64,000 nt of DNA from Taenia hydatigena (taxonomy: Eukaryota; Platyhelminthes; Cestoda; Cyclophyllidea; Taeniidae), in the NCBI GenBank assembly GCA_036345935.2, contig JADWOT020000009.1, positions 386,287 through 450,286 of the forward strand. The letters run 5' to 3'. This document shows, piece after piece, positions 25,501 to 39,640 of this stretch. Both the position numbers and the translations under genes were made by a program. A model generated the notes under the pieces. The model had not been told where the DNA came from, made no database searches, and saw only the letters and a list, made by a program, of their open reading frames with translations. Position 1 is the first letter of the stretch. Every line of letters begins with the position of its first letter.

Positions 25501-28500
25501 TGGTGACGGTGAAGGAGGTGATTCAGCTGATGCATCTGACAATGAGACTGTGGAGGGTTCTGGAAGAAGATCTGTGAGTGGAATGAGTTAAGGCTTTTTC
25601 TCTTTATTGGTAATAATTCCGCTTTTCTTTCCAAGGATGCCGATTTTGTCGTCGTGAAGGTGGTTGAGAAAATTCTCGGGCGTCGGATGTCAACACGACC
25701 TGTGAAGAAACCGCAGAAGGGGAAAAGCTGTTTTTCTCCAAAGGTTGACCAACCAAATCCTGATGTGCAAAAGAATCTATGCGGTGAAAAGAATGAAGGA
25801 AAAGTAAAAGAGGCAGAACACCGAATGGACAGAGACAAACATCAAGAAAATGCAGATGTGGAGGAAGAAGAAGAGGAACAGGTTGAGGAGTTTTACCTAA
25901 AATACAAGGGATTGTGAGTTTATACAACATTACTAGCACGTTTGCTGCTTAAAACTGATAATTTTTTAACTTACCTTTCTCATCAGCTCTTACATGCATT
26001 GCGAGTGGAAAGCTCTGGATGAGATTGCAGATCCACGGATCGCTACGAAACTAAAGAAGTTTCTGGCCAAGAACGGCACGGATCCCCTTCCACCACCAAG
26101 CGCTGACGATGACGATGGCACGACGGTACTCTTCAATCCCGATTATGTGGAGGTGGATCGTGTTCTCGATATCCGCATCTACGATCGTGCCAGTGGGGAT
26201 ATTGTCACTGACGATGTTCTCAATCCCGATGGGACGGTCAAGCGTCCTCAGAGTCAGCAGAGGAATCGAAAAAAGCGCGGTCGGCCACCGAGGTCCCGGA
26301 CACGCGAGGAAGGATTGGACGATGAGGCGGCGACTACGAACGTGGACACCCCTGACACTGCTGAATCTGAGACGCAAGACGAAGCTCCAACCCTGGATGA
26401 CGAACAACCTGTCACAGTCACTTACTATCTAGTGAAATGGCGATCTCTGCCTTATGAGGACGCTACTTGGGAGCTAGCTGAAGATGTTGATCCTGCAAAG
26501 GTTAGAGAGTTCATGCGCATTCGAAATCCACCGAAGAATCCTCCTGTTATTCGTGATAGCAATCACAAGGTATGCGAGGTATCTTTTACGCGGTTGAAAT
26601 TAAAGATACATGTTTTTACGCGGAGGTTTTTATGGAGTAGATTATTCGACCGGACCCCTCCGTGTGGCGTCCAATCACCGAGGATGAGGTGTACCGCAAC
26701 GACAACCGTTTACGCGAATACCAAGTAGAGGGAGTTAACTGGTTGTCCTTCTGTTGGTATAACAAACGAAACTGTATTTTGGCTGATGAGATGGGTTTGG
26801 GCAAGACGGTCCAGTCGATAGCTTTCCTCTTGGAAGTAGTCAAAGCTGGTGTTGCCGGACCTTTCCTTATCATAGTGCCTCTCTCCACTGTGGGCAATTG
26901 GCAACGTGAATTTGAGAACTGGTCAGATCTCAACGCCATTGTCTACCACGGCAGTGCGGTTAGTCGGAGTATGATTCAGGAGTACGAGCTATTCTACCAT
27001 CGGAAAAAGGTCACCGGCGGTTCTGTCGTCACTCTATCGGCCGCTAGCAACAATCTCTTCAGCTCACAGTACCGTCACGATGTCTACAAATTCAATGCTC
27101 TTATCACCACCTTCGAGGTACTTATGTCGGACATCGAGTTTTTCGGCAAGATGCACTGGGCTGTAGCCATCATTGATGAAGCGCATCGGCTGAAGAACAA
27201 GAAGTGCAAACTTGGTGAAGGGCTGCGTTATCTCGATCTGGTAAGTGCTCTCGGGTTTTTTGGCACATACACACATTCGCACACGCATATTAGAGGCTTG
27301 TTTGTGCACGTTACCGTCAACATTGGGTTTGTGTATTTGCAAGACCAACGTGCAGGGCGGCATCTATCATCATGACTGTCTATTTAATTGATACGGATTT
27401 TCCAATTAGCTGTGGGACATTGATTCTGGGTTCATTGCCTCCTTACAGGACCATCGAGTATTGTTGACGGGAACACCATTACAGAATAACGTGGAAGAGT
27501 TATTCGGTCTCTTAAACTTCCTTGAACCAGAACGGTTCGCCTGTGCTTCCACGTTCTTGGCGGAGTTTGGTGAGCTGAAGACAGAACAGCAGGTGGAAGA
27601 TTTGAAGACCCTTCTCAAGCCCATGATGCTTCGACGGTTGAAGGAAGACGTTGAAAAGAGTCTTGCTCCCAAGGAAGAAACCATCATCGAGGTAATGTCT
27701 ACTGATAGGTCAGTGATGAAGGACAACCTATTGACTCACACCATGTGTCATTTAGGTGGAATTGACAAATCTTCAGAAGAAGTACTACCGGGCGATAATG
27801 GAACGAAATTTCACTTTTCTCTGCAAAGGCACTACCGGTTCCAACATGCCAAATCTAATGAACGTAATGATGGAACTTCGAAAGTGTTGCAACCATCCTT
27901 TTCTAATCAAAGGAGCTGAAGAGGCTATCCTCTCTGAACAACGAGTTCTGGTGCGGTAAAGCTTTCTGTTCCACGTGAACTCAGGGTCTTGTTGTAGTGG
28001 CCCAGATGTTTTCATCTTTCAGGCTGAAGCGGATCCCTCGAAGCCCTATAATGAAGAACAGCAGATGTTCAACGCCATGTTGAATGCCTCAGGCAAGCTG
28101 GTGCTGATTCACAAGTTGCTGCCAAAGCTGAAAGCCGGTGGACACAAGGTGTTGGTCTTCTCACAGATGATTCGTGTCTTGGACATTCTGGAGGACTATC
28201 TGGTCTACCAGGGCTTTAGTTTTGAGCGCATTGACGGACGCATCCATGGACTGATGCGGCAAGAGGCGATTGATCGTTTCTGCAATGGTTGGTCGTTTGT
28301 GTGATTTGGTCCTTCCTTAGTATCTCTCAGCCAATTGGGGTCGATTTGTGTTTGTTTATTTGATTACATAAGTGTGCATCAAGTATAGTTAATCATTGGC
28401 ATTCTCATTGTAAATCTAATTAAATTGGTTGGACTCCATTCCATTTTAACTTGCTTTGAGCTCTTTTACTGTGCTAGTTAATTTGATTTGCCTGTTCACT

Positions 28501-31500
28501 TAAGAGTAAGCCTACCCTTTGAAAAAAATACAAGCATCTACTAACGTCGGTAGTTTTTTACAGATTTTGTACTAACCTTGGTCTAAACCATCGTCAGTTG
28601 TGATGAGGGCTAAGAAATTTTTCAGGCGACCCCCAATGGTCGATGTCAATGAGGCCTTGGTAACTGCGACTAGCCCAGGGATCCGACGGGATTATTTGGT
28701 CATTAAGGTGTCAGATCAGTTACTTCTTCGTCTGGGCTGCTTGTGAGGGAGTAGCATCTTTTTGATATATCTGACATTCTTCGGAACATGTTAAATTCAG
28801 AGGTTGACAATTAGGTTCGACCACTAAAAATGCATCCTTCCACAGCCACAAAAGCACTGTCAATGGGGGTGGGCGCTCTTTTTTACTTTTGGACTCAAGA
28901 GATTTAATGACGAAATTTGGAGGGTATTTTGTGGTCACTGCAGTAGCAAAGACGACATACCTTTTTTGTTTTCTGGGTCAGGTTCGACTGCGTTTGGGGC
29001 GATTAGATTTGTTGAGTTTTGTTTTAAAGTAGCTGACTCCCCTGTATACCAGCCAAGTCACGTATCTTTACGTCACTTTTTAGTTGACGCAGTACTAGAT
29101 TGGCTGTTGTTAAGGTGAAGTCAACCTAGTCAGAATCACATTTATTTGATAAATGGGGTCATGTGGCTACCCGTGATGTAGTAAATATAAATCACAATTT
29201 TGGCTTGTTTGGTAGCTATAACTTATGGTTATTTTATAGGGATGCTTTAAAAGCGGCTTTCAAAGCTTAATTTTGTAAAATCCTATTCACCCCTCAGCGC
29301 TATGCAAACTTTGGAATCGATTTTTATATTCCTTTTCTAGATCCCGATAAGTTCGTCTTTCTATTATGCACCAAAGCTGGAGGTTTAGGTATTAATCTAA
29401 CAGCGGCCGATGTAGTGATCATCCATGATTCCGACTGGAATCCGCAAAATGATCTTCAAGCTCAGGCGCGCTGCCATCGTATCGGTCAACAGAAGATGGT
29501 AAAGGTCTACCGTCTCATCACACGCAACACTTATGAGCGGGAGATGTTCGATCGTGCGTCGTTGAAGCTGGGTTTGGATAAGGCGGTTCTCCAATCAACT
29601 GGCGCTCACGCCAGACAGGCACAATTGAGCAAGAAGGAAGTGGAGGAGCTTCTAAAAAAGGGTGCTTACGGAGCCCTCATGGATGATGACAAGGCTGGTG
29701 ATGACTTTTGTGAGGAGGACATCGACCAAATTCTCCAATCACGATCTCATGTTGTGCAACTGGAACAGGGGGAAAAGAATTCGACCTTTTCAAAGGTATT
29801 GTGTTCATCTTGTGACCGGGGAATTTTTGCCGGTGAAATCTGATTTGCGTGCGTCTTTTATAGGCCACTTTCTCCATCTCTGATAATCGAAACGATATTG
29901 CATTGGATGATCCCGACTTCTGGCAGAAATGGGCCAAAAAAGCTGGTGTGGAAGAGGTCGGTTTGGAATTCGAGGTAACTTGCAACATTAATTATGAGGG
30001 GTCCGATTCACTGCATTTAACAAATCTAGAAAGTCATGAAGACGAGAGGCTTACCACGAAAGGTTTTTGGTAGTTATATTAAAGAAAAGGTGGTTGTTGA
30101 GTGCGGTATTTTCGTCGCAAGATTTCTTATCCCATCATTTCATCTGGTTGCCTTGGTCATCATAATATACTGCAAAGCATTGTGCCAGCTTGAGAGTGGA
30201 CCATTAAATGGACAGCGTTAATTTTTCGTGAGTCTGGTTTGGCAGTGTGATTGGACGCTGTCGAACCGTCGCACCAAAGCCTGCTTTGTGGGAATAAGCT
30301 TTGGTACTTGTTCTCCTTATAATTCATCGCTCTCCCCATGGTAGCGATTGAGGAAAGGGGGATGAGGGTCTGCGAGAGGCCTTATTTTTGTCTTTTGCGT
30401 ATTAGTTTCATATCGACTCCTTGCAGCTAACTTGCTTTTGTGCTGCTGTGCATTGTCCAAATAATAATAATAAGCTCTGAGTTAGCCCTCCAGTCTGCAC
30501 TACTATGAAAGTAGGTTTGTGATTTGCCCATAAAAGGGCTGAACGTACATGGGCCTAGATACACCGCCATGACACGAAGGTGGTGATTGGAAAGCGGAGA
30601 CTTAGGGACCTACACAATTAGATACGCAAACAAAGTAGTTTTGCTAGAGCTCTTTCGAGCACCACTCCGGTGATTTGTACGGTCACTCGCTTCAATCATC
30701 GTGAGCCTTAATCATTCGCACACCGAAAACGATGATAACACGATCTAGCTAAGCGTCTTGAATGAATGCATTGAGGATTGATTCACTTGAGATATTGCAC
30801 CAAACCTCTTTCATTGCAACTAAACCCAGCATTGCTTCATTAATGGTCATTGTGCAGGACTTGGAACTGGAGGCTTTCCAAAAGCCAGTAGTGTTTTGGT
30901 GACTTTTGCAGTCAGTCCTCACAGTTTTAACTAACCGCGTTGTAAGCAGTTGGGGTGTCCAACCAATACGATCAGAATCGTCGATTTGGATCGGCTTTCC
31001 TTACAGTTGCGGTTGATGAATCGCGCTTCATTTGAGACAACTGTGTTATCTTTCAACTCACTTGGTTTGAAACTTGGCATGACCTCAAGTCAAGTTTTCT
31101 ACGCGGTTAGTTGGTACAAGTTGCTTTCATGCTGTTGGTGTAAGGATAGTTTGTTCTCGGTGTTACCATTTTTTGCCTTCTGTCCAATTTGTCCAACTTG
31201 GCTCTGCCCATTTGTGTCAGTCTAATGCTGTTGAGCAATAGCAATAGGAGATGATCAAGGCAGTGAGTTGTTCCATCATTGCAAATGTTGAGTTCATTAC
31301 AGACTAAAGCGTCCCTTGATGTTTCATCATAGTAACTGTTGCAAATCGGGCATCATATACTTAGCGAAGCGTCAAATTTGCGTGTAATTGTGCGTATTTT
31401 CTGAAATTTCAAGGACCTGATAATGACAACACCACGCCAGCGTCGTCAAACGCATCGCTACACAGCTGAACTGAACGAACAGCAGTCGAGCAGCAGTCTG

Positions 31501-34500
31501 ACACACTCGCAATGCACTTCTCGTCTACCGAACGGCAACAACGGTGGAGGTAGCAACGCTGAGTCTAGTGACGGCGAAAACAGCTCAGGCGAGAGTTCAG
31601 GTGCCGACGATGATGGTGGTGACTCTAGGGCCAGTGGAGCCACCATCGGTAACACTGCCTCCTCCTCAAAAATGAAGCACAAGAAGAACAAGAAATCCCG
31701 ACGCAACGAAGAGGGTATTGGGGAGTCTATCGACCGAGTAGACCTATTCCGGGTAGAGAAATGTCTATTCACATGGAGTTGGGGACGGTGGGCTCATGCC
31801 ATCGATTGCTTCCCCTTCAAGCGAGCTATCTCGGAGATGGAGATGCAGCGAATTGCTCGGTGCATCCTTGGCTATGCTCTGAAGGTAACACCGGCGTTGA
31901 CGAGCGGTGGGGACGCCAGAGTGCGTGCTGTGGTCATGGAAATGATAAATTCCGTCGATGTGAATGCTCTTCGAACCATCGCAGATGTGGCGCAATCTTT
32001 AAAGGCTTCTAGCAGCGAGGTACCGTGGAGGGGACCCGCGGGTATTTGTTCTGCCGCTAGTGGCTGTGGTGTTGTGGTTCGACGTGGAAGACGAGCCGGA
32101 TTAAGAGTTGGGGGTCTTGGGACGGATTCTCCAAATGGTCCAAGCACTCCCACTACTCCAACTGCGCTCAATTTTGATATGGATCCTGCTTCCACTGCAG
32201 ACACCCCAAAACAGGAAGACCACTCTCATGACGTTTCCAAGAGGGAGGAGGATTTGGATCAAGTTGACTTTGGGATTACTAGTGACTCTTTTAAGCGTCA
32301 CTTGGTGCGAGCTGGAGGTCGTTTGTTGGCGAGGGTTTATACCCTCTACTTTCTCCACACGGAAATTGTCGGTTTGGAACACGCAGACGGTCTCTGTGAT
32401 GGGTCCCTTGACCACTCTGTTTTCACGCAATTAGCAGAAAGTCTTCCTCCTCTCAAAGGTGAGTAATTTCTGCACTGCAACTCATTCTTCAACAAATTCA
32501 GGTCTGTTTGTTGAAACCATCGCTTTCTTTATTGAAGCTCTGGATGCTGACGTGCCAGCTGATTGGTGGGACTCATGCTGCGACAAGTGTCTCCTCCTCG
32601 GTGTCTTCAAACACGGATGGGAAAAGTACTTTGCGATTCGTGATGATCCCGCCTTTTGCTTCTACCGTCGTGTCTACGGATCCAATGCGCCCTCCATCCC
32701 AATTCCTTCCACGATCGGTACTCTGAAGGGTGTCACAGGTATCAAGGTGAAATTTGAAGAACAGGAGGAAGGTGGGGACGCAGATCCGACGATTAGACCA
32801 GAAGAGACGGAGGAAGAAGATGACGATGAGAAGACATTGACTATCGCTGCTGACGATATTACTACCGTCACCTTGAGACCAAAATGCGAGGAGACGAAGG
32901 CGGAGGCGGGCGAGGTCGAGACTGAGACACAACTACCTCCGCCTCTCCTCCTCTTTCCAGCTGTGGTCGATCTTAACAGTCGCATGCGGAAGCTTATTGC
33001 ATACTTTCAGCGGGTTCGAGCGCAGGTCGAACTGGAAGCGGTGCATAATCTTCGTTCTGAATGCATTCCCTCTGTTACTGCACAACCATACTTGGAGCAA
33101 CGAATCATGTAGGCAGTTTTTTTCTTTTGTTGCCTTTCCTCACTTTAACAAAGGAAGATCATGACCTTTTTACTGTTACAGAAAATGGTCTCGCCGAGAG
33201 GAGGCCGATTTCTACCGTGTGGTTTCGAGCTTCGGAGTGGAGCAGGTGCTTCGAAGCCCTCCTCACTCACCAACACTGTCGCGACGATCAGGTGGTGGTC
33301 GTGTGTTTGTAGGCTACAATTGGACCAACTTCAAGGTACTTGCCAACCTCTCGAAGAAGTCTGATCAGGCTATTACAGAATACTACAATTCATTCCTCAC
33401 CATGTGCCATCGCGTCTGCAATGAACCTCTGCCGGAAGGTAAGCTCCTTTCTACCTCTCCTATTTCACTACTCATGTGTGAAAAACGGCGCCTAATGAAG
33501 TCGATCTAATTAGTGCATTTGTATATTGGTGTGTGTGTGCACGATTTTAATCGGCTTATGTGAGTCAATTTGTTCTTCAAGGATTCCTTCCACTTCTTGT
33601 TAATTCCATGGAATTTTAAATTTGTAGTGGCCATTCGATGTCGGGTTTTGCTGTTGCAAAGGTGCACCATAATTACGATTTCAGATGGGCTTTTCAGGCA
33701 TTTTAAAACAGGCTACGGACTAGTATTGGTCGTTGTTTACCTTCTGCTCTGGAGAGTGATTTTATTACTGGAACTGAGTCGCCGTAGTAGACATGGTATA
33801 AGGTTTGGTCTAATGCCCACATGACGAACATGCTCGATGTCTGGAAAGCTGGGTTAGGAAACTTTCCTCTAAAAGGTGGACTTGCTCTATTTTGGGGATT
33901 CGAGGCGAGAGCTTCAATGCATTTCAACACCTTATCGTTAGTTGGGGTTGCGCAAATGTTCCAAGAAGTTGAGGAAAGTGGAATGCTGCAGTCCAATTGT
34001 TTTCCGCTAAACCTATGCTGTTTAAAAACCAACTGATGTAATTACGCTCGAATCTATTTTTGTATTTTAAACTCAAACGGAAACTTATGACGAGCACATC
34101 ACATCCGTGATACTGGCAGTAATAAAGGCTTTAAGATGGGAAGGTGTATTGTTAGGCATTGGCTTTGACTTTTAAGCCTATTTTGACTGTTAAGGTGCCT
34201 TGAATGAATTAACTCTTCCCCTATTTTTGCTTTCGTATGTTTACTCTTCCATGTTTGCATGTGAAAGTGCGGGGATCTGCAGATTGGTTGGAGCCTATTA
34301 CAAAGAGTCACATGGTGCCCTAATGCATTTTCGCGTTGCTCAAATAAATATGCTCCTTTTTTTCATTCATGGCATTCATCCATCTATCTATCTATCTATC
34401 TATCGAAGCGACCACAGCTTCTGTGCCTTCTACTTTCCTCGAATTGGCTTTGCCTTCTGACACCACGCCCTTACATCAGCCTCTGATGCTTGTGACTCAC

Positions 34501-37500
34501 CACCGTCCTGTGTGCGTGTTTGATGACGCCGTATGCACACAATCACGAATACCTCGTTCCCTCTTTTACTTCACCCCATTATTGATCCGTGCTTCTGCGA
34601 ATGGCATCTGATGCTGCATTCCATCTTTGTATGTGAACAGTACTCTACTGGATGTGAGATCTGGTGTAATGCATCCATCTCTCGCCTCTGTGCGCACGCT
34701 ATATGCCTGTGCGGGCACGTAAGCGTGCCTACAAGCACATGTACTGTCTTGTCTTTAAATCATGGCCATCATCATCGTCATCGCCACCACTAACAGGGCG
34801 GCCGCTGCAGTTGGCGCCACTGTTGGGATGGCCTGGCCATTGATTGTTGCTCGTTTCACCAAGCACAAGCTGTTAATTGGTTCGTTTTACTGCTAGTGCT
34901 GTTAGTGACTTTACACTGCCCTTTCCGACCATGTATTCAATCCCGTCACCATGTTTGATGCGCCCGCATTCCGTTAAATTCCTCTGCCATCTCTAGTGTA
35001 TGTATAAGTGGTAGTTGGTAGTTTCTTGACTCACAGGCTCCGAGCTTGTGGGCTGTGTGTATACAAATACACGAGGGCATTGATCAGTCCTCTTTTTCAC
35101 TCCTCACTTTATTCACTCAAACCCTCGTTAATTGGCTCCCCAATTCGGTGGGCGCGTGCGTGCGTGAGCAGGCGTTCATGCGCTCGCACTGCTATCCTTT
35201 GCACTGCCGCCACTGCCACTACCACCTATCGTGGTGAGCAGGCAGGCGTTTAGAAAACTTTTGTTATAAAACTACACGCTCTCTGCGTGCGTGCGTTTGC
35301 GCTGGGCGAAATCAATCTCATTTCTCCGTCGTCCGTCCGACCGGACACTCACTCCCGCACGCCTGCGCACACACGCATACGCATCATCATCTACCTTTCA
35401 ATCTTGCTTGCTTACTCGCTAGTTCGCCCACTAGCTGGCTGGCTAAATCTCGCTTCTTCCCTTTCATAAGCGCGCGTCGCGCGTGTATTTAGTATTCGAA
35501 ATTATCTCACACATCCTTACATCGCGTGCCTGTGCGCGCGCGCTTCCTACGTGAATGCATCTATGGTCCGTTATGCGCCCTTTTTTGAAACCAAAGTTTT
35601 CTGTTGGTTGGTCGGCTAGGCGGTCGGTTGCTTTGTGCGCACGTGTCCCTCCCATGTAAGCGTACTTGTAAGCCAACATTTATTCATCCTCGCGGGATGC
35701 AAATATGAGAGAAGGCGATAGGATAACTCGTCTCCTTCCCTTACCTCTCCACCCTCCTCATGCGCGTAGGTATCTGTTCGCATACTTACAGAAAGTCGCC
35801 TTTTCTGCCTCTCATTTTTAATGATTTGCTTAGTAAAACGCCATAACCTCACTTGCTCACTTCTTATCTATAGGCATGCCAGCACCAGTGTGTTCACTGC
35901 CAACAACCACGACTTACGGCTCCTGCTCCGCAGATGAGGTGATTCCTGTGGCGCCCATCTCCGAGGAGCGTGCGACGCGTACCCTTTCACGAATCAAGCT
36001 GCTCAACCGTATTCGCAACAACATCCTCACACACGAGCATCTAGAGGAGCGTTTGGCACTGTGCCAACGATCCTCCGACCTGCCCGAGTGGTGGGTGCCG
36101 GGACAACATGACCGTGAGCTCCTGCAAGCGGTGGCTAGGTGAGCACGCACTACATTCAAATCATGTCAGTAGTAGTGGTAGAGGAGGCGTACCTCTAGAC
36201 AGCTTCAACTATCCTAATTTTTTATGACCTTTGCATGCGTGCGAGCATTAATTTCGGTCGCATTTAAATGGTGACTCATAATGCCCTTTTGGTGCTCTAT
36301 ATGTGGGTGTCCACACGTATCTTTTGCCTTCAAATTGCTCAATCTTGGCCGCCGCGGCTGTGAATAATCTCTTCATCGTTTTTCAAGATTTTCATGCTAT
36401 GATAAGTTGTTCAAGTAGCATATATATATGTATATACATATATAGGCACATACGTTTGTAACTGCATACGACTAATTCATCTTGGCAAGGTAATTACGAG
36501 ATGGGCACACAATAGTATGGAAGCGAAAACCTTGTCTACTTTTAAATCTTCAGTAAACGCGTCTTGCCATTGCAATTTTGCTGCCTTGTTAATTACTGCT
36601 CTGGCTGATGATAATACCCGGGACAGGCGAACATTCAGATGCTTTTACCTCCGGATGCAACTCAACGAAAGTTTTCAATTTTCTCCAGATAGCCAGAATA
36701 CTCTGGGGAGCCTACTAAAACCCACGTGCACATTAACGTAAGAGAATTGCTGGCGGTCTCTTAGCATTTTCCGGGGCCTAAAAACTTTTCCATTTTGATG
36801 AATTGAAGTGTGACTTGCGTTGCATATTTGGAACGAACTCCCTTTGGTCCAATGGCCCGGTTCTGTCGACTAATGCATTCTGCGAGCTTCCCTTCTATAT
36901 TTTCCAGACACGGCTTAGCGCGAACGGACTTGAACATCCTCCCTGACAAAAAGTTCAGTTTTTCACGCGTCTCGGCTCTGGTTCGACGTCAGTTGTTGAA
37001 AAATCCCTCTGCTCTTCATGGCGTGACGCCGCCCACAGCAAGCACATCCACAGATGCAATTGTTGGCGGTTCCTTGAGTGTTAGCGAAGTGGAAGCTCGG
37101 GCCAGCTTGGCTGCCGCGGCTTCTGTCGCTGCGCGAGCAGTTGCAGCCGAATTGGAGGCCAAAATCGATGCTGCTAATGTCTCTCGAGCTGAAGGCTCAG
37201 TGTCTTTCGGATCGGCAAGGAAAGAATCAGAGAATCAAGGAAATGTGGTCGAAGACCAACCTGGTAAGTTCACTCATCCATTTCAACTCCATCTATCCCA
37301 ACTTCACATTCCATGATTGGGTAAATCTCCCTCTCAGAAAATGGAGGTTTTGAAGACCGTACGAATACTGTCGCCCCCTCTGAGCCCAATCCCGATTCCC
37401 CTTCGTTCGACGCCAAGTCCACAAGTAACGAGCACTTTAAGTGGTCCCTCCAATTTGCTACTAGCCTGGCCGTGGGCTGGCCTAAAGATCGTGCCATCCA

Positions 37501-39333
37501 CAATCGTTTGGAGATGGTCTGCCAATGCATTGAAACGGGCCACTGGCCCCTTCCCCGACGTTACATCCTTAACAATGTGGAGGAGCTGGGACGATACCAC
37601 CTCGCCGATTCCACCGGAGGGGGCAGTCGTGACGCCTCTCCAGCCCCTCCAAGTTCACCCGACATCTCCAACCAGAAAAAGGCTCTAACTTCTACAGAAG
37701 CAGCCACGTTGGCTGCTCTTTCGGCCGCTGGATACACCAGCATCGACCAGGTTCTTGCATTTCAAGCGGCTGTGGCGGCGGGGACTGCTGCTGCCGGTGG
37801 TCATCAGTCTGATATTGGTTCTGGAACGCAGACAGCTCCCACTGCAGTCTCCTCTCGTGGTGGAAGGGGTGGGGGTCGTGGCTCTCGGGGAGGTCGTGGA
37901 CGTGGTCGCGGTTCTAGAGGCGGTCTGGGTGCCTACTCTCGTGAAGACTTCGCTTCCGCTGCTTCGTTGGCAGCTGTGGCTAAAAATGCGGACAGTCCAC
38001 TACCGACTCGCGGGAGAGGTTCAAGAGGCGGCCACATGTTGCCTCCACGTGGTTCTCCTGGTTCCACACGTGGCAGGAAACGAAAGTTCGAGACCACGGA
38101 CACTAAGACTTCTCTTCCACCTCCAGAGTCTTCTGCCTGGGAGGTAAATGTTCCTCTCATCTCTCTGGTTAATGGAAACTTGATTCACGGCGAGAAAGCA
38201 CCAAAACGAAGGCACTTGGAAGCCTGGCTGGAAGCCCATCCGGATTATATGCCATATTCTGTGGAGCCTGAGGATCAAGTTATTTTTAACCGGGTTGCGA
38301 AGGCTCGTGGACAGGACACATCAGCAATGGAGGCGCTTGCATATCGACACTACATGTCCAGTGTGTTGAGCAAGGTGGCCAGTTATGCTGCGAGTAGCAG
38401 CAGTCAGCGACCAACCGCGTCCACCTCTACTGCTTCGACCAGCGAGCTGATGGAGCATCAGCAGAAACAGTTGCTTGCTTTTGTCGCTGCCTCGGCATAT
38501 TCTGGCAATCCGGCCTATGCGAGTTTGATCGCTTCCGCGTTGGGCTACTCTCAGGCAGCTGCTGCCGCGGCAGCAGCTGCTTCCACTCCTTCATCCATCC
38601 AAGAGAAATCCATTGATTCGGAGAAGCCTTCCACTTCTAGTGTGACAAAATCCTCGGCCTCAAATGCCCCTGATACGACAGCTATAGGTGCGTCAGTTTC
38701 TCCTATATGGTCTCGTTGAACTCAATTCTTCGTGAGCTCAAAAGTATTTTTTTAACAGATGATCAGGCAAAGCGGAGCAGTGGTACGGAGGCATCTTTGA
38801 TTTCCTCTGCGTCAACTTCAACCGCTGCGGTGAGTCAATTGACACCAGAGAACCTGCAGTCGGTCCTGACGGCGTACCAGCAAGCGGCGTCTTTTGTTGC
38901 CGCAGCGTACATGTACAATCCTTCCCTCTACGGGCAACACTTTGGCAGCGGGAGTAGCTCCAATACGAATGCCACCGCCACCTCTGGTTCTACTCCTACC
39001 TCTTCGTCGAGCACAGCAGTAACGGGATCATCGGACGCATTTCAGCGCCAGCAAATGTCTAACCTTCTCTCCTCTGTATTCGGCTCAACAGCCATTAACT
39101 CTCAACCGACGACAGAGAAGGCTGCCGAGGTGCCAACTTCCAGTCCACAACCTCCTCCGCAGTTGACTTCAAGGCAGGAGACGGAAGAAGAGGAGCGCCT
39201 TGCAGTGAATGAAGAAGAAGCGATAAGTGGCGCCGGGAGTGGCAGCAAGCCTGTCATTGTTGCTACTGCTGAAGGCGGTGGCAGCAGCAGTGCCGGAGAC
39301 GGCGACGTACTTGACCTCAGCAAGCCGGAATGA
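22587..39333 (+). CDS. CHD7: CHD6-9 / kismet-class chromodomain helicase DNA-binding protein, 18 coding exons
   Basis: ATP-dependent nucleosome remodeller acting in the nucleus. Inferred exons: 22587-23879, 24399-25361, 25424-25573, 25636-25913, 25987-26569, 26641-27240, 27449-27691, 27756-27950, 28023-28287, 29341-29795, 29864-29974, 31414-32458, 32502-33108, 33182-33438, 35874-36138, 36908-37263, 37338-38687, 38759-39333; about 3196 aa with compatible phases throughout. The start is the first ATG of the long first frame. Residues 1-800 are low-complexity (Q/P/S-rich, then acidic/basic). Chromodomains lie near 808-910 and 951-1068. The ATPase has DEMGLGKT (1138-1145) and DEAH (1268-1271); the helicase C lobe has [18 protein letters not shown]-like segments ([14 protein letters not shown] with LLGVFKHG) and [11 protein letters not shown] follow. 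An RGG tract (about 2729-2752) precedes a BRK domain (about 2825-2866). BRK plus this order mark CHD6-9 rather than CHD1-5; choice among 6-9 is arbitrary outside vertebrates. Confidence 0.93.
34384..34403. repeat. (CTAT)5 microsatellite
   Basis: Five CTAT units in the 2.4-kb intron between exons 14 and 15 of the CHD gene. Confidence 0.85.
36423..36444. repeat. 22-bp perfect AT-rich palindrome
   Basis: A TA/TG-step sequence equal to its own reverse complement, centred on GTATAC, in the intron between CHD exons 15 and 16. It could extrude as a cruciform; it may simply be a mutated TA microsatellite. Confidence 0.75.
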
Positions 39334-39640
39334 TCTCCTCTCACTTGTTCTTCTACCTGAGTTTGCGTGCGCCTGTGTTTGTACAAATGTCGAACGCATT
39401 TTGTTGCTCTCTCCATCAACTTTCTCTTCTGGCGACAGCTGTCAGCCCACCGCCGCCGGCGTTGGTGACGATGATGCATTTCCTCCGTACAAACTACCGA
39501 CCACAGCCACAACTGTCACTACTTCCCCTTCCTCCCACTGCAGAACACAAAGCAAATACAAAAAACGAACGACGACCTCGTGTTTTATATTCACCATGTA
39601 AAATTGCCCTCAGCCACTTACGCACACCCACCTCGGATGT

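Noticed and set aside
25311..25838. 175-codon minus-strand frame opposite CHD exons 2-4
   Set aside because: It is antisense to well-supported exons and crosses their introns; its composition mirrors the coding strand.
27956..27961. GTAAAG as donor of CHD exon 8
   Set aside because: It is the best-looking donor but gives phase 2, which would frameshift the conserved helicase C-terminal lobe encoded from 28023.
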